From: Aquipseudomonas guryensis
GTDB lineage: Bacteria; Pseudomonadota; Gammaproteobacteria; Pseudomonadales; Pseudomonadaceae
DNA length: 64,000 bases
Direction: 5' to 3'
Assembly: GCF_014164785.1 (NCBI RefSeq)
Contig: NZ_JACJFN010000001.1
Span: 1,054,001 to 1,118,000, forward strand
The notes beneath the pieces are model-generated. The model saw nothing but the letters and a program-made list of their open reading frames with translations, searched no databases and was not told where the DNA came from. Every line of letters starts with the position of its first letter. The stretch's first letter is position 1. This document shows positions 9,987 through 23,376 of the stretch, in pieces. The position numbers were made by a program, and so were the translations under genes.

Positions 9987-11345
9987 TTACTTCTTGATCG
10001 GGCGCTTCCAGCCTTCAATGTTGCGCTGCTTGGCGCGGCCGACGGCCAGGGTCTTGGCCGGTACGTCCTGGGTAACGGTCGAGCCGGCGCCGGTGGTGGC
10101 GCCGTCGCCCAGAGTCAGTGGTGCCACCAGGGAGCTGTTGGAACCGATGAACACATCCTCACCCATCACGGTGCGGAACTTGTTGGCGCCGTCGTAATTG
10201 CAGGTGATGGTGCCGGCACCGATGTTGGTCCGTGCACCGATCTCGGCATCGCCCAGGTAGCTCAGGTGGCCGGCCTTTGCGCCTTCGCCCAGCACGGCAT
10301 TCTTCAGCTCGACGAAGTTACCGACATGGGCCTTGGCGCCCAGCACTGCACCCGGACGCAAGCGGGCGAACGGGCCGCAGTCGGCGCACTCGCCAAGCTC
10401 GGCACCATCCAGATGGCTGTTGGCTTTGACGATGGCGCCCTTGCGCAGGGTGCTGTTCTTGATCACGCAGTTCGGGCCGATCTGCACGTCGTCCTCGATG
10501 ACCACTTTGCCTTCGAGGATCACGTTGATATCGATGGTGATATCACGCCCCACGCTGACCTCGCCGCGCACATCGAATCGATGCGGATCGAGCAGGGTCA
10601 CGCCCTGGGCCATCAGCTGACGGGCCATGCGCTGCTGGTAGTGGCATTCGAGCTGCGAAAGCTGGATGCGGTCGTTGGCACCCAGCACCTCCATCTCGTC
10701 CTGGGCCGTCTCGGTGGCCACCACCAGGCCGTCAGCTACGGCCATTGCGATCACGTCGGTGAGGTAGTACTCGCCCTGGGCGTTGCTGTTGGACAAGCGG
10801 CCCAGCCAGTCGCCAAGGCGCTTGCCCGGTACGGCGAGGATACCGGTGTTGCCTTCGTGGATGGCGCGCTGCGCCTCGCTGGCGTCCTTATGCTCGACGA
10901 TGGCCTGCACCACACCGTTGGCGTCACGTACGATGCGACCGTAGCCGGTGGGATCGGCCAGGTTGACCGTCAGCAGGCCCAGCTGAGCGTCGTTGGCCTG
11001 CTCCAGCAGACGGGTGAGGGTTTCAACCTTTGTCAGCGGTACGTCGCCATACAGGATCAGCACCTTATCCGCTTCCAGTGCTGGCAATGCCTGGGCCACG
11101 GCGTGGCCGGTGCCAAGCTGCTCGGCCTGCAGCACGAAGTGGATATCGTCGGCGGCGAGACGCTCACGGACCAGCTCGGCACCATGGCCGATCACCACAT
11201 GGATCTTGCGCGGCGACAGCGCGCGTGCCGTATCGATGACATGGCCGAGCATGGGCTTGCCGGCTACCGGATGCAGCACCTTGGGCAGGGCCGAACGCAT
11301 GCGGGTGCCTTGGCCAGCGGCGAGGATGACGATATCGAGGGACAT
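9987..11345 (-). CDS. glmU: Bifunctional UDP-N-acetylglucosamine pyrophosphorylase / glucosamine-1-phosphate N-acetyltransferase
   Basis: 452 aa, starting [16 protein letters not shown]. The nucleotidyltransferase domain (1 to about 230) carries the LAAGxGTRM signature and YGDVPL. The C-terminal half is a left-handed beta-helix acyltransferase (hexapeptide repeats, [38 protein letters not shown]). It acetylates GlcN-1-P with acetyl-CoA and then uridylylates it, the last two steps to UDP-GlcNAc. The start 21 nt inside the longest frame is chosen by homology to GlmU N-termini. It has its own terminator and is separated from the atp operon by another. Confidence 0.97.
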   Translation of the reverse strand: MSLDIVILAAGQGTRMRSALPKVLHPVAGKPMLGHVIDTARALSPRKIHVVIGHGAELVRERLAADDIHFVLQAEQLGTGHAVAQALPALEADKVLILYGDVPLTKVETLTRLLEQANDAQLGLLTVNLADPTGYGRIVRDANGVVQAIVEHKDASEAQRAIHEGNTGILAVPGKRLGDWLGRLSNSNAQGEYYLTDVIAMAVADGLVVATETAQDEMEVLGANDRIQLSQLECHYQQRMARQLMAQGVTLLDPHRFDVRGEVSVGRDITIDINVILEGKVVIEDDVQIGPNCVIKNSTLRKGAIVKANSHLDGAELGECADCGPFARLRPGAVLGAKAHVGNFVELKNAVLGEGAKAGHLSYLGDAEIGARTNIGAGTITCNYDGANKFRTVMGEDVFIGSNSSLVAPLTLGDGATTGAGSTVTQDVPAKTLAVGRAKQRNIEGWKRPIKK

Positions 11346-11380
11346 GGCGGAATCCTGAACGGGCACAGGCGGAAGCCACC

Positions 11381-11389
11381 TGTGGATAA
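11381..11389 (-). other. Perfect DnaA box upstream of glmU
   Basis: TGTGGATAA (TTATCCACA on the minus strand), 36 nt upstream of the glmU start codon and just beyond the atp terminator. It could overlap the glmU promoter. Confidence 0.6.
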
Positions 11390-11404
11390 ATACGGCAGAA
11401 AAGA

Positions 11405-11430
11405 AAAAGGGTAGCCAAGGCTACCCTTTT
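11405..11430 (-). terminator. Terminator of the atp operon
   Basis: Perfect 12-bp stem AAAAGGGTAGCC / GGCTACCCTTTT with an AA loop, leading on the minus strand into TTTTTCTTTTC. It lies 25 nt after atpC. Confidence 0.9.
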
Positions 11431-11455
11431 ACTTCGTTGCGATGAAGCCGGTAGC

Positions 11456-11881
11456 TTAGCCGCCGAACTTCTTGCGCATCTGTTGCACGGTACGCAGCTG
11501 GGCCGCGACCTCTGCCAGGTGAGCGGCAGCAGAACCGTAGTCGAACTCGGCGCCTTGCTCATGCAGCGCTTTCTCAGCAGCCTTGAGGGCTTCCTGAGCA
11601 GCTGCTTCGTCGATGTCGGCAGCGCGAGTAACGGTGTCGGCCAAGACCTTCACCATGTTCGGCTGTACTTCGAGGAAACCGCCAGAGATGTAGAACACCT
11701 CAGCTTCGCCACCCTGCTTGATCAAGCGGATCGGACCCGGCTTGAGATCGGTGATCAGCGGCGCGTGGCCCGGAGCGATACCAAGATCACCCAGGTTGCC
11801 GTGCGCAATCACCATCTCGACCAGACCGGAGAAGATCTCCGCTTCTGCGCTGACGATGTCGCAATGGACTGTCATAGCCAT
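11456..11881 (-). CDS. atpC: ATP synthase F1 epsilon subunit
   Basis: 141 aa. The N-terminal beta-sandwich is typical ([41 protein letters not shown]), with a C-terminal helical hairpin rich in Ala and Lys. Epsilon links gamma to the c-ring and can inhibit ATP hydrolysis. The start at MAMTVHCD is chosen by similarity to other Pseudomonas epsilon subunits; an in-frame upstream ATG would add 12 unusual residues. Last gene of the operon. Confidence 0.95.
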   Translation of the reverse strand: MAMTVHCDIVSAEAEIFSGLVEMVIAHGNLGDLGIAPGHAPLITDLKPGPIRLIKQGGEAEVFYISGGFLEVQPNMVKVLADTVTRAADIDEAAAQEALKAAEKALHEQGAEFDYGSAAAHLAEVAAQLRTVQQMRKKFGG

Positions 11882-11923
11882 ATCTAGCCTCACATGAGCG
11901 CCCGTTGCCGGGCGCACAGGGGA

Positions 11924-13330
<1,407 letters not shown>

Positions 13331-14191
13331 TTAAACCGCGGCAGCGCCGCCGACGATTTCCGAAATTTCCTGGGTGATCGCTGCCTGACGAGCCTTGTTG
13401 TAAATCAGCTGCAGGTCTTTGATCAGATCGCCAGCGTTGTCGGTGGCGTTCTTCATCGCGATCATCCGGGCCGCTTGTTCAGCCGCGTTGTTCTCAACCA
13501 CTGCCTGGTACACCTGCGATTCCACGTAACGCACCATCAAGCCGTCGAGCAGCTGTTTGGCGTCGGGTTCGTACAGATAGTCCCAGTGGTGCTTGAGCTC
13601 TGCTTCCGGAGTCGCCACCAGGGGAACAAGCTGCTCCACTGTCGGCTTTTGCGTCATGGTATTGATGAACTTGTTCGAGACCACGGACAGACGATCGATG
13701 CGACCTTCGAGGTAAGCATCGAGCATGACCTTGACCGAACCGATCAGATCATTGATCGACGGTTCCTCGCCCAGGTGGCTGATCGCAGCAACGACATTGC
13801 CACCAAAGCTGCGGAAGAACGCCGCGCCTTTGGTACCAATCACGCAGAGATCAACCTCTACGCCTTGCTCGCGATTGCTCGCCATGTCCTTGACCAGAGC
13901 CTTGAACAGGTTGGTATTCAGACCACCGCACAGACCACGATCCGAACTCACCACCACATAACCGGCGCGCTTTACTTCGCGCTCGAGCATGAACGGATGG
14001 CGATATTCCGGGTTGGCGTTGGCCAGATGACCAATCACCTGGCGGATACGCTCCGCGTAGGGACGGCTAGCAGCCATGCGCATTTGTGCTCTGCGCATTT
14101 TGCTGACCGCCACCTTTTCCATGGCGCTGGTGATCTTCTGCGTGCTTTTGATGCTCGCAATCTTGCTGCGAATCTCTTTTGCGCCTGCCAT
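13331..14191 (-). CDS. atpG: ATP synthase F1 gamma subunit
   Basis: 286 aa central rotor shaft. It shows the conserved N-terminal helix ([20 protein letters not shown]) and the C-terminal helix ending AAMRN-equivalent ([38 protein letters not shown]), the two coiled-coil strands of the shaft. [11 protein letters not shown] marks the globular domain. It lies between atpA and atpD as in all gammaproteobacterial atp operons. Confidence 0.98.
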   Translation of the reverse strand: MAGAKEIRSKIASIKSTQKITSAMEKVAVSKMRRAQMRMAASRPYAERIRQVIGHLANANPEYRHPFMLEREVKRAGYVVVSSDRGLCGGLNTNLFKALVKDMASNREQGVEVDLCVIGTKGAAFFRSFGGNVVAAISHLGEEPSINDLIGSVKVMLDAYLEGRIDRLSVVSNKFINTMTQKPTVEQLVPLVATPEAELKHHWDYLYEPDAKQLLDGLMVRYVESQVYQAVVENNAAEQAARMIAMKNATDNAGDLIKDLQLIYNKARQAAITQEISEIVGGAAAV

Positions 14192-14241
14192 GTAACACCT
14201 ATCAGGTTAGCAAGCGGGGACCTCGCGGCCCCCGCTGCGGC

Positions 14242-15786
14242 TTACCAGGTTTGGGTGGCCTTGAACTTCTCGATGCCAGCTTTCAGCTGAGCGTCGATGT
14301 CGTCATTGAAGTCGCCCTTCTCGTTGATCTTCGCCATCAGTGCGGCGTTCTCACGGTTGAAGTAGGCGATCAGGGCCTGCTCGAAGCTGATGATCTTGGC
14401 GACTTCGATGTCGACCAGGAATCCACGCTCAGCGGCATACAGCGACAGGGACATGTCGGCGATGGACATCGGCGCGTATTGCTTCTGCTTCATCAGCTCG
14501 GTTACACGCTGACCATGCTCAAGCTGCTTACGGGTGGCTTCGTCCAGGTCAGAAGCGAACTGGGCGAATGCCGCCAGTTCACGGTACTGAGCCAGAGCGG
14601 TACGGATACCACCGGAGAGCTTCTTGATGATCTTGGTCTGTGCAGCACCACCCACGCGGGATACCGAGATACCGGCGTTGACCGCAGGACGGATACCCGA
14701 GTTGAACATGGCCGATTCCAGGAAGATCTGACCGTCGGTGATCGAGATCACGTTGGTCGGAACGAACGCAGAAACGTCGCCAGCCTGGGTTTCGATGATC
14801 GGCAGAGCGGTCAGGGAACCGGTTTTGCCAGTCACAGCGCCATTGGTGAACTTCTCGACATACTCTTCGGAAACGCGGGAAGCGCGCTCCAGCAGACGGC
14901 TGTGGAGATAGAACACGTCGCCCGGGTAGGCTTCACGGCCTGGCGGACGGCGCAGCAGCAGGGAGATCTGACGGTAGGCAACGGCCTGCTTGGACAGGTC
15001 GTCGTACACGATCAACGCATCTTCACCGCGGTCGCGGAAGTATTCGCCCATGGTGCAACCGGCGTACGGTGCAATGAATTGCAGCGCAGCGGATTCGGAA
15101 GCACTGGCGGCTACGACGATGGTATTGCTCAGAGCGCCAGCTTCTTCCAGCTTGCGAACCACGTTGGCGATGGTCGATTGCTTCTGACCAATGGCGACGT
15201 AGACGCAACGGATGCCGCTGTTCTTCTGGTTGATGATGGCGTCGATGGCCAGAGCGGTTTTACCGATCTGACGGTCACCGATGATCAGCTCGCGCTGGCC
15301 ACGGCCTACCGGGATCATGGCATCGACCGACTTGTAACCGGTCTGTACCGGCTGGTCGACCGACTTACGCCAGATCACGCCCGGCGCAACCTTTTCAACA
15401 GCGTCGCTAGCGACGTTGTTGAGCGGGCCTTTGCCGTCGATCGGGTTACCCAGTGCGTCGACTACGCGACCCAGCAGTTCCGGACCAACCGGAACTTCCA
15501 GGATGCGGCCGGTGCACTTGGCGCTCATGCCTTCGGCCAGCGACTGGTAGGCACCCAGAACCACGGCGCCGACGGAGTCGCGCTCAAGGTTCATGGCCAT
15601 GCCGTAGACGCCGCCCGGGAACTCGATCATTTCACCGTACATGACGTCGGCGAGACCGTAGATCCGCACGATACCGTCAGACACGCTGACGATGGTGCCT
15701 TCGTTACGAGCCTGGGAAGAGACGTCGAGTTTCTCGATACGTCCCTTGATGATTTCACTAATTTCGGAAGGATTGAGTTGCTGCAT
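14242..15786 (-). CDS. atpA: ATP synthase F1 alpha subunit
   Basis: 514 aa non-catalytic nucleotide-binding subunit. It has a Walker A-type GDRQIGKTA, an [12 protein letters not shown]alker B region and the signature [14 protein letters not shown] with the arginine finger. Starts [17 protein letters not shown], the helix that docks delta. Length is normal for the family. Confidence 0.99.
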   Translation of the reverse strand: MQQLNPSEISEIIKGRIEKLDVSSQARNEGTIVSVSDGIVRIYGLADVMYGEMIEFPGGVYGMAMNLERDSVGAVVLGAYQSLAEGMSAKCTGRILEVPVGPELLGRVVDALGNPIDGKGPLNNVASDAVEKVAPGVIWRKSVDQPVQTGYKSVDAMIPVGRGQRELIIGDRQIGKTALAIDAIINQKNSGIRCVYVAIGQKQSTIANVVRKLEEAGALSNTIVVAASASESAALQFIAPYAGCTMGEYFRDRGEDALIVYDDLSKQAVAYRQISLLLRRPPGREAYPGDVFYLHSRLLERASRVSEEYVEKFTNGAVTGKTGSLTALPIIETQAGDVSAFVPTNVISITDGQIFLESAMFNSGIRPAVNAGISVSRVGGAAQTKIIKKLSGGIRTALAQYRELAAFAQFASDLDEATRKQLEHGQRVTELMKQKQYAPMSIADMSLSLYAAERGFLVDIEVAKIISFEQALIAYFNRENAALMAKINEKGDFNDDIDAQLKAGIEKFKATQTW

Positions 15787-15807
15787 TGCTCTGCTGCCCC
15801 TTCAAAC

Positions 15808-16344
15808 TCAAGATTTCAACGCTTCGGCCAGCTTCGCGATTTTGCCGCGAACCGAGCCATCGATAACCAGGTCGCCTGCACGGATAACCACACCACCGAT
15901 AAGGGTGGCATCTTCCGTTGCATGCAGACGCACTTCTCGACTGAGCCGTGCGCTGAGAACCTTGGCGAGTTTGTCTTGCTGTTCTGTGCTCAATGCAAAG
16001 GCACTGGTCACTTCCACGTCCACCGACTTTTCCTGCTCGGCCTTGTACAGCTCGAACAGTGCAGCGATTTCCGGCAACAGGTCGAGACGACCGTATTCGG
16101 CAACGATGGAAATGAAGTTGCGTGCCTGGGCATCGAACTTGTCACCACACACTTCATTGAAAGTGGTGGCCTTTTCTGTACTCGTCAGACGCGGGGCCTT
16201 GAGCACGCGTTGCAGGGTGTCGTCTTGCGACACCGCTGCAGCCAGGCCGAGCATGGCTGACCAGGAGGCCAGTTGCTGGTGGGCCTGGGCGTGCTCGAAA
16301 GCAGCCTTGGCGTAAGGTCGGGCCAGCGTGGTCAGTTCTGCCAT
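15808..16344 (-). CDS. atpH: ATP synthase F1 delta subunit
   Basis: 178 aa OSCP-type peripheral stalk subunit joining the b dimer to the top of the alpha3-beta3 ring. It shows [13 protein letters not shown] at the N-terminus and [23 protein letters not shown] near the C-terminus, both family hallmarks. It lies 12 nt after atpF. Confidence 0.97.
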   Translation of the reverse strand: MAELTTLARPYAKAAFEHAQAHQQLASWSAMLGLAAAVSQDDTLQRVLKAPRLTSTEKATTFNEVCGDKFDAQARNFISIVAEYGRLDLLPEIAALFELYKAEQEKSVDVEVTSAFALSTEQQDKLAKVLSARLSREVRLHATEDATLIGGVVIRAGDLVIDGSVRGKIAKLAEALKS

Positions 16345-16356
16345 GATCGCCCTCGC

Positions 16357-16827
16357 TTAGATTTCGGCTGCCAGTTTGTTAACCAGCTCCGCGTGCGCGT
16401 TTTGATCGATGGTCGCTCCCAGGATCTTCTCGGCACCACCGACAGCCAGGGCACCCAGTTGGGCACGCAAGGCGTCTTTGACGCTGTTCAGTTCCTGTTC
16501 GATCTCGGCCTGAGCCTGAGCCTTCACACGGTCAGCTTCGACACGGGCCTGATCACGGGCTTCGTCGACGATCTGAGTACCGCGCTTCTTGGCCTGCTCG
16601 ATGATTTCAGCAGCCTGGGTTTTGGCTTCGCGCAGTTGCTGAGCCACTTTCTCGTGGGCCAGCTCCAGATCACGAGCCGCACGGTTGGCGGCGTCCAGAC
16701 CATCAGCGATCTTCTTCTGGCGTTCGCGCAAAGCCGTGATGACCGGAGGCCATACGAACTTCATGCAGAACAGCACGAAAATGAAGAACGCAACGGCCTG
16801 GCCAATCAGGGTTGCATTAATGTTCAC
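16357..16827 (-). CDS. atpF: ATP synthase Fo b subunit
   Basis: 156 aa. One N-terminal membrane helix ([20 protein letters not shown]) is followed by a long Ala/Glu/Lys/Arg-rich helix that dimerises as the peripheral stalk. Membrane-anchored stator that holds the F1 head against rotation. Confidence 0.97.
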   Translation of the reverse strand: MNINATLIGQAVAFFIFVLFCMKFVWPPVITALRERQKKIADGLDAANRAARDLELAHEKVAQQLREAKTQAAEIIEQAKKRGTQIVDEARDQARVEADRVKAQAQAEIEQELNSVKDALRAQLGALAVGGAEKILGATIDQNAHAELVNKLAAEI

Positions 16828-16880
16828 GCCAATACCTCGCTCGTTCGTTGTCTATCCAGCTAATCAACTCGAAGAGTTGA

Positions 16881-17168
<288 letters not shown>

Positions 17169-17228
17169 TTAGGGGTTTTCAAAGTGAAGCGGTAAAGCTT
17201 TTTCGTTACCCAAAGAGACAAACGCCTC

Positions 17229-18525
<1,297 letters not shown>

Positions 18526-18596
18526 TACTGTTCCTCTGGCGTCGGCCGCCTAAAATCAATCACTTGGCATAGTTTGTGCCGACAAAATGCGCGCAG

Positions 18597-18625
18597 AGTA
18601 TAGGGGCGCTTCTACCCCCGTTCAA
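18597..18625 (-). promoter_or_regulatory. Sigma-70-type promoter of the atp operon
   Basis: On the minus strand TTGAAC (18625-18620), a 17-nt spacer and TATACT (18602-18597), about 70 nt upstream of atpI. Near-consensus boxes at optimal spacing. Confidence 0.7.
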
Positions 18626-18687
18626 CTGGCCGGTAGTGAATTCCGACCGCTGCTACAGCGCCAAAGATGTGCAATTGTTTCCGCAGT

Positions 18688-19560
18688 TCAGCGAATGTGC
18701 GCCAAAACACCCTGCAGTTCATCCAGCGAGCTGTAGCGAATGACCAGTTGGCCCTTGCCCTTCTGACCATGCTTGATCTGCACCGGAGCCCCTAGCTTCT
18801 CGGCCAGGCGCTGTTCCAGGCGATTGATGTCCGGATCGGTCTTGACCACGGCAACTGGTTTTTCCTTGCTGTTCAACCACTGGCGCACCAGGGCCTCGGT
18901 CTGACGTACGGTGAGGCCGCGTGCGACAACGTGTCGCGCACCTTCGACCTGCTGTTCCGCGGGTAAACCGAGCAGGGCACGGGCATGGCCCATTTCCAGG
19001 TCGCCATGGGACAGCAGGGTCTTGATCTCTTCCGGCAGGGCGATCAGGCGCAGCAGGTTGGTGATGGTCGCGCGGGACTTGCCCACCGCATCGGCGACCT
19101 GCTGCTGAGTCAGTTCGAATTCCTGCTGCAAGCGCTGCAAAGCCACGGCTTCCTCGATCGGGTTGAGGTCTTCGCGCTGGATATTCTCGATCAGCGCCAT
19201 GGCGATGGCCGCTTCGTCCGTTACCTCACGGACCATGGCCGGGATCTTCTCCAGACCGGCCTGCTGGCTGGCACGCCAGCGGCGTTCGCCAGCGATGATT
19301 TCGAAACGGCCACCGCCAATCGGGCGCACCACGATCGGCTGCATCACGCCCTGGGCCTTGATCGAGTTGGCCAACTCTTCGAGCGCGCCCGGATCCATGT
19401 CGCGGCGCGGCTGGTACTTGCCACGCTGGACCAGATCCAGCGGCAGATGCTGCAGTTCACGGGTGTCAGCCTGTACGGCTTCGTTTTCCAGGGCGGCGGC
19501 AGAGGTGCCACCGAGCAGGGCATCTAGCCCGCGGCCGAGTCCACGTTTCTTGATGGCCAT
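18688..19560 (-). CDS. parB: Chromosome-partitioning protein ParB
   Basis: 290 aa. It has an N-terminal ParA-interacting segment (MAIKKRGLGRGLDALLGG), the CTP-binding ParB/Srx core with IAGERRWRA, a helix-turn-helix (LTQQQVADAVGKSRATITN) and a C-terminal dimerisation domain. It loads at parS sites as a CTP-dependent clamp and nucleates the origin segregation complex. Matching parS palindromes lie about 11-12 kb away in recF. parA is 8 nt upstream. Confidence 0.97.
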   Translation of the reverse strand: MAIKKRGLGRGLDALLGGTSAAALENEAVQADTRELQHLPLDLVQRGKYQPRRDMDPGALEELANSIKAQGVMQPIVVRPIGGGRFEIIAGERRWRASQQAGLEKIPAMVREVTDEAAIAMALIENIQREDLNPIEEAVALQRLQQEFELTQQQVADAVGKSRATITNLLRLIALPEEIKTLLSHGDLEMGHARALLGLPAEQQVEGARHVVARGLTVRQTEALVRQWLNSKEKPVAVVKTDPDINRLEQRLAEKLGAPVQIKHGQKGKGQLVIRYSSLDELQGVLAHIR

Positions 19561-19568
19561 GGGATTCC

Positions 19569-20357
19569 TTATGCGGTAGCAGTTTTGGCGCTGCTGCGCT
19601 GGCGGCGCACCAGTTCACCGGCCAAAGCCAGGTAGGCAATGGCACCACGGGATTGCTTGTCATAGACCAGCGCCGGCATGCCGAAGCTGGGCGCCTCGGC
19701 CAGGCGTACGTTACGCGGGATGACCACGTCGTAGAGCTTGTCGCCGAAATGCTCCTTGAGCTGCGCGGTGACGTCGTTGGTCAGGCTGATGCGCGGGTCG
19801 TACATGGTGCGCAGCAGACCTTCGATCTTCAGGCTCGGGTTAAGCAACTCGGCGATGCGCTTGATGCTGTTGACCAGGTCGCTCAGGCCTTCCAGGGCGT
19901 AGTACTCGCACTGCATAGGGATGATCACCCCGTCGGCGGCGACCAGGGCGTTGACCGTGAGCATGGACAGCGCCGGCGGGCAGTCGATCAGGATGTAGTC
20001 GTAGTTCTCGCGGATCGGCGCCAGCGCATAACGCAGGCGGCTTTCCTTCATCTTCATTTCCAGCAGGGCGACCTCGGCGGCGGTGAGGTCGCGGTTGGCC
20101 GGCAGCAGCTGGTAGCCACCATGCTCGGAGAACTGCATGGCTTCGCCGACCGTGCTTTCGCCGATCAGCACGTCGTAGATCGAATGTTCCAGGGTCTGCT
20201 TGTCGACGCCACTGCCCATGGTGGCGTTGCCCTGCGGGTCGAGGTCGATCAGCAGCACACGGCGCTTGGTAGCGACCAGGGATGCCGCCAGATTGATGCA
20301 GGTGGTGGTCTTGCCGACCCCGCCTTTCTGGTTGGCGATCGCGAATACTTTAGCCAT
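19569..20357 (-). CDS. parA: Chromosome-partitioning ATPase ParA (Soj)
   Basis: 262 aa Walker-type ATPase. Deviant Walker A KGGVGKTT (residues 11-18) with its signature Lys, Walker A' and B (DLDPQGNATMG; ILIDCPPAL). It binds DNA non-specifically as an ATP dimer and is stimulated by ParB to move origins. Sits between rsmG and parB, as usual for Pseudomonas origins. Confidence 0.97.
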   Translation of the reverse strand: MAKVFAIANQKGGVGKTTTCINLAASLVATKRRVLLIDLDPQGNATMGSGVDKQTLEHSIYDVLIGESTVGEAMQFSEHGGYQLLPANRDLTAAEVALLEMKMKESRLRYALAPIRENYDYILIDCPPALSMLTVNALVAADGVIIPMQCEYYALEGLSDLVNSIKRIAELLNPSLKIEGLLRTMYDPRISLTNDVTAQLKEHFGDKLYDVVIPRNVRLAEAPSFGMPALVYDKQSRGAIAYLALAGELVRRQRSSAKTATA

Positions 20358-20370
20358 GCTGCCGTTCCCC

Positions 20371-21018
20371 CTAGACCAAGCGACGCAGTATCAACAGATG
20401 GCGCTGGCCTTGGCAACCGGGAACCTTGAGCACGTGCGTGCTTTGCAGGCGAAAGTCCGCTGGCAGGGCCTGCAGCTCGTCGTCCGGATGCACGCCTTTC
20501 ATCGCCAGCCAATGAGTCTGGCCATCACCCAGGTGACGGGTCCAGTTGCTGAAATCTTCCAGCGAGCTGAACGCGCGCGAGCAGATGCCGCTGAACGGTA
20601 GCTCCGGCTGAAACTCTTCGACCCGGCTGTGGATAACTTGCAGATTGGCCAGCTTCAGCTCCAGTTTCACTTGGGTGAGGAAGCGGGTCTTCTTGCCGTT
20701 GGAGTCGAGCAGGGTGAACTGCCGCTCGGGAAACAGGATGGCCAGGGGAATCCCCGGCATGCCGCCGCCACTCCCCACATCCAGCCAGTTATCGCCATGC
20801 TCGGCAACGAAGGGCACCACGCTCAGGCTGTCGAGCAGATGGCGCGATACCATTTCGTCCGGGTTGCGCACGGCGGTCAGGTTGTAGGCCTTGTTCCACT
20901 TGATCAGCAACGCCAGGTAGGCCAGCAGCTGTTCTTGCTGCTGGTCGGACAAGTCGACGCCAAGCGTCTGCGCGCCTTGCGCGAGTTCTTCGGCATGGCG
21001 TTGGGTGACGGCAGACAT
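20371..21018 (-). CDS. rsmG: 16S rRNA (guanine527-N7)-methyltransferase
   Basis: 215 aa class I SAM methyltransferase with the [16 protein letters not shown] loop and [21 protein letters not shown], both diagnostic of RsmG/GidB. Its loss gives low-level streptomycin resistance in other bacteria. Its ATG overlaps the mnmG TGA by one base. A perfect DnaA box lies inside the gene at 20628-20636. Confidence 0.97.
   Translation of the reverse strand: MSAVTQRHAEELAQGAQTLGVDLSDQQQEQLLAYLALLIKWNKAYNLTAVRNPDEMVSRHLLDSLSVVPFVAEHGDNWLDVGSGGGMPGIPLAILFPERQFTLLDSNGKKTRFLTQVKLELKLANLQVIHSRVEEFQPELPFSGICSRAFSSLEDFSNWTRHLGDGQTHWLAMKGVHPDDELQALPADFRLQSTHVLKVPGCQGQRHLLILRRLV
20628..20636 (-). other. Perfect DnaA box inside rsmG
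   Basis: TGTGGATAA within the rsmG coding sequence. Part of a loose cluster of perfect boxes between 20.6 and 27.7 kb. Confidence 0.5.
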
Positions 21019-22910
21019 CAGGCGCTTTGCTCCAGCTGACGGCCAGCGCCGCGTTTCTTCAAATAGATCAGCAGCAGGGAAATCGCCGCGGGGGTCACAC
21101 CGGGGATGCGCGACGCCTGACCGAGGGTCTGCGGCCGGCTGTTGCCGAGCTTGCCCTGGATCTCCTTGGACAGCCCGGATATCCCGGCGTAGTCGATATC
21201 GGCCGGCAGCTGGGTATCTTCGCTGGCGCGCAGTCGCTCGATCTCTTCCTGCTGACGTTCGATGTAGCCGGCGTACTTGGTCTTGATCTCGATCTGCTCG
21301 GCGACCTGCGGGTCGCTGGCACCGGCGCCGGTCACCTCGATCAGGCTGGCGTAGTCAATTTCCGGACGGCTGAGCAGGTTGAGCAGGTTGTACTCATGGG
21401 CCAGCGGCGTGCCGAAGCGCTCGACGATGGCATCGCCCTGCTGGGTGCCCGGACGCACCCAGGTGCTCTTTAGCCGTTGTTCTTCCTGGACGATGCCTTC
21501 GCGCTTGGCTTCGAAAGCAGCCCAGCGCGCATCGTCGACAAGGCCCAGCTCGCGGCCTTTTTCGGTCAGGCGCAGATCGGCGTTGTCCTCACGCAGGATC
21601 AGCCGATATTCGGCGCGCGAGGTGAACATGCGGTACGGCTCCTGGGTGCCGAGGGTGATCAGGTCGTCGACCAGCACACCGATGTAGGCCTCATCGCGAC
21701 GCGGGCACCAGGCTTCCTTGCCCTGCGCGCGCAGCGCGGCGTTGGCGCCGGCCAGCAGGCCCTGAGCACCGGCTTCTTCGTAGCCGGTGGTGCCGTTGAT
21801 CTGGCCGGCGAAGAACAGGCCGCCGATGACCTTGGTCTCCAGGCTGTACTTGAGGTCGCGCGGATCGAAGTAGTCGTACTCGATGGCGTAGCCCGGTCGC
21901 ACGATGTGGGCGTTCTCCATGCCGCGGATGGAACGCACGATCTCAAGCTGTACATCGAACGGCAGCGAGGTGGAGATGCCGTTGGGGTACAACTCATGGG
22001 TGGTCAGGCCTTCCGGCTCGATGAATACCTGATGGCTGTCCTTGTCGGCGAAGCGGTGAATCTTGTCCTCGATCGACGGGCAGTAGCGCGGGCCGATGCC
22101 CTCGATCACCCCGGAATACATGGGCGAGCGATCCAGGTTGCTGGCAATGATCTCGTGGGTGCGCGCATTGGTGTGGGTCATCCAGCAGCTGATCTGCTGC
22201 GGATGCATGTCCTTGTTACCCATGAAGGACATCACCGGGATCGGCGTATCGCCCGGTTGCTCGGTCATCAGCGAGAAATCCACCGAACGGCCATCGATGC
22301 GCGGCGGCGTACCGGTTTTCAGGCGACCGACGCGCAGGGGCAGTTCGCGCAGGCGCTGGGCCAAGGCGATCGAGGGTGGATCGCCGGCACGACCGCCGGA
22401 GTAGTTCTGCAGACCAATGTGGATAAGTCCGCCGAGAAAGGTGCCGGTGGTCAACACCACCGAATCGGCGAAGAAGCGCAGGCCCATCTGGGTGACCACG
22501 CCTTTGACCTGGTCCTGCTCGACGATCAGGTCATCAGCGGCTTGCTGAAATATCCACAGGTTGGCCTGGTTTTCCAGGATCTCGCGGATCGCCGCTTTGT
22601 ACAGCACGCGGTCGGCCTGGGCGCGTGTGGCACGCACAGCAGGTCCTTTACGGCTGTTGAGCACGCGAAACTGGATGCCGCCCTTGTCGGTGGCAATCGC
22701 CATGGCGCCGCCAAGGGCGTCGATTTCCTTGACCAGGTGGCTCTTGCCGATACCGCCGATGGCCGGGTTGCAGCTCATCTGGCCGAGGGTTTCCACATTG
22801 TGGGTCAGCAGTAGGGTCTTCACGCCCATACGTGCTGCTGCCAATGCAGCCTCGGTACCGGCATGACCGCCGCCGATCACGATCACGTCAAAACGGGAAG
22901 GGAAGTCCAC
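21018..22910 (-). CDS. mnmG: tRNA uridine-5-carboxymethylaminomethyl modification enzyme MnmG (GidA)
   Basis: 630 aa FAD enzyme that, with MnmE, installs cmnm5 at wobble U34 of several tRNAs. FAD-binding [10 protein letters not shown] at the N-terminus, [20 protein letters not shown] and [18 protein letters not shown] are all present. I chose a GTG start ([15 protein letters not shown]), which gives the family's normal N-terminus and length; the longer ATG frame would add 29 unconserved residues. A perfect DnaA box lies inside it (22418-22426), and the upstream gap resembles an origin. Confidence 0.96.
   Translation of the reverse strand: MDFPSRFDVIVIGGGHAGTEAALAAARMGVKTLLLTHNVETLGQMSCNPAIGGIGKSHLVKEIDALGGAMAIATDKGGIQFRVLNSRKGPAVRATRAQADRVLYKAAIREILENQANLWIFQQAADDLIVEQDQVKGVVTQMGLRFFADSVVLTTGTFLGGLIHIGLQNYSGGRAGDPPSIALAQRLRELPLRVGRLKTGTPPRIDGRSVDFSLMTEQPGDTPIPVMSFMGNKDMHPQQISCWMTHTNARTHEIIASNLDRSPMYSGVIEGIGPRYCPSIEDKIHRFADKDSHQVFIEPEGLTTHELYPNGISTSLPFDVQLEIVRSIRGMENAHIVRPGYAIEYDYFDPRDLKYSLETKVIGGLFFAGQINGTTGYEEAGAQGLLAGANAALRAQGKEAWCPRRDEAYIGVLVDDLITLGTQEPYRMFTSRAEYRLILREDNADLRLTEKGRELGLVDDARWAAFEAKREGIVQEEQRLKSTWVRPGTQQGDAIVERFGTPLAHEYNLLNLLSRPEIDYASLIEVTGAGASDPQVAEQIEIKTKYAGYIERQQEEIERLRASEDTQLPADIDYAGISGLSKEIQGKLGNSRPQTLGQASRIPGVTPAAISLLLIYLKKRGAGRQLEQSA
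22418..22426 (-). other. Perfect DnaA box inside mnmG
   Basis: TGTGGATAA within the coding sequence, about 490 nt before the origin-like mnmG-mnmE gap. A one-mismatch box (ATATCCACA) lies nearby around 22551. Confidence 0.5.
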
Positions 22911-22957
22911 CACGCACCTCGTGCCTGTAGAAAAAGGGGAAAAAGAGAAGGGGCGCA

Positions 22958-22963
22958 AGTATA
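22958..22963 (-). promoter_or_regulatory. Possible -10 box for mnmG
   Basis: TATACT on the minus strand, 48 nt upstream of the GTG start, in a context (AAGTATAGGG) like the atp promoter. Its best -35 (TTCATT, 17-nt spacing) is weak. Confidence 0.35.
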
Positions 22964-23097
22964 GGGACTTAGCCGGAGTGAATGAAGCCTTCTGCACAAA
23001 AAATAGCCAGTCGGTAGGGCTTCAGGTTTATAGAGAATAAAAGAATGAAGTTTTATAAAGCCTTATTTTTATTTTTATATATGGTCAAGTCCTTTTC

Positions 23098-23106
23098 TGT
23101 GGATAA
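23098..23106 (-). other. Perfect DnaA box in the mnmG-mnmE gap
   Basis: TGTGGATAA at the edge of an AT-rich tract, followed by AAG. It is the strongest DnaA site in this gap. Confidence 0.65.
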
Positions 23107-23376
23107 AGTTCTACAGGCCTTTATTGGTGGGCTGTACAGCGAATGATAACCCTGTGCTGATCCTGGCGCTTTCCGCTGGGTAAGCTGCCCACTAGCTGTG
23201 GATGGAATGGCTAGTTATACACAGAGGGTTTTATCTTCAGCTTTCCAGCCTAGTTATAGACCGGGCTTAGGCCGGGTTTTCCACAGGGCTTAGGTTCGTC
23301 TTTGCGGATCATTGGATAACTGCCGGGCAGGGGCGATCCGCCTTGGGCCAGGCAGGCGGATGCGGCGTAAGCGGGT

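Larger units (their letters stand above)
22911..23376. other. AT-rich mnmG-mnmE intergenic region with DnaA boxes: candidate second origin-like locus
   Basis: 466 nt without a gene. A strongly AT-rich block (about 23030-23090, runs of A and T with TTTTATAAAGCC) is flanked by a perfect DnaA box (23098-23106, minus) and two consensus variants, TTATACACA (23215-23223) and TTTTCCACA (23277-23285). The layout mirrors oriC at 27274-27798, including a shared TTATAAAGC motif. Two autonomously replicating origin fragments have been reported for Pseudomonas; whether this gap corresponds to the second is inference. It also holds the mnmG promoter. Confidence 0.55.

Noticed and set aside
14179..16260. 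693-aa open frame antisense to atpA/atpH
   Set aside because: Shadow of highly conserved atp genes in the mirrored frame.
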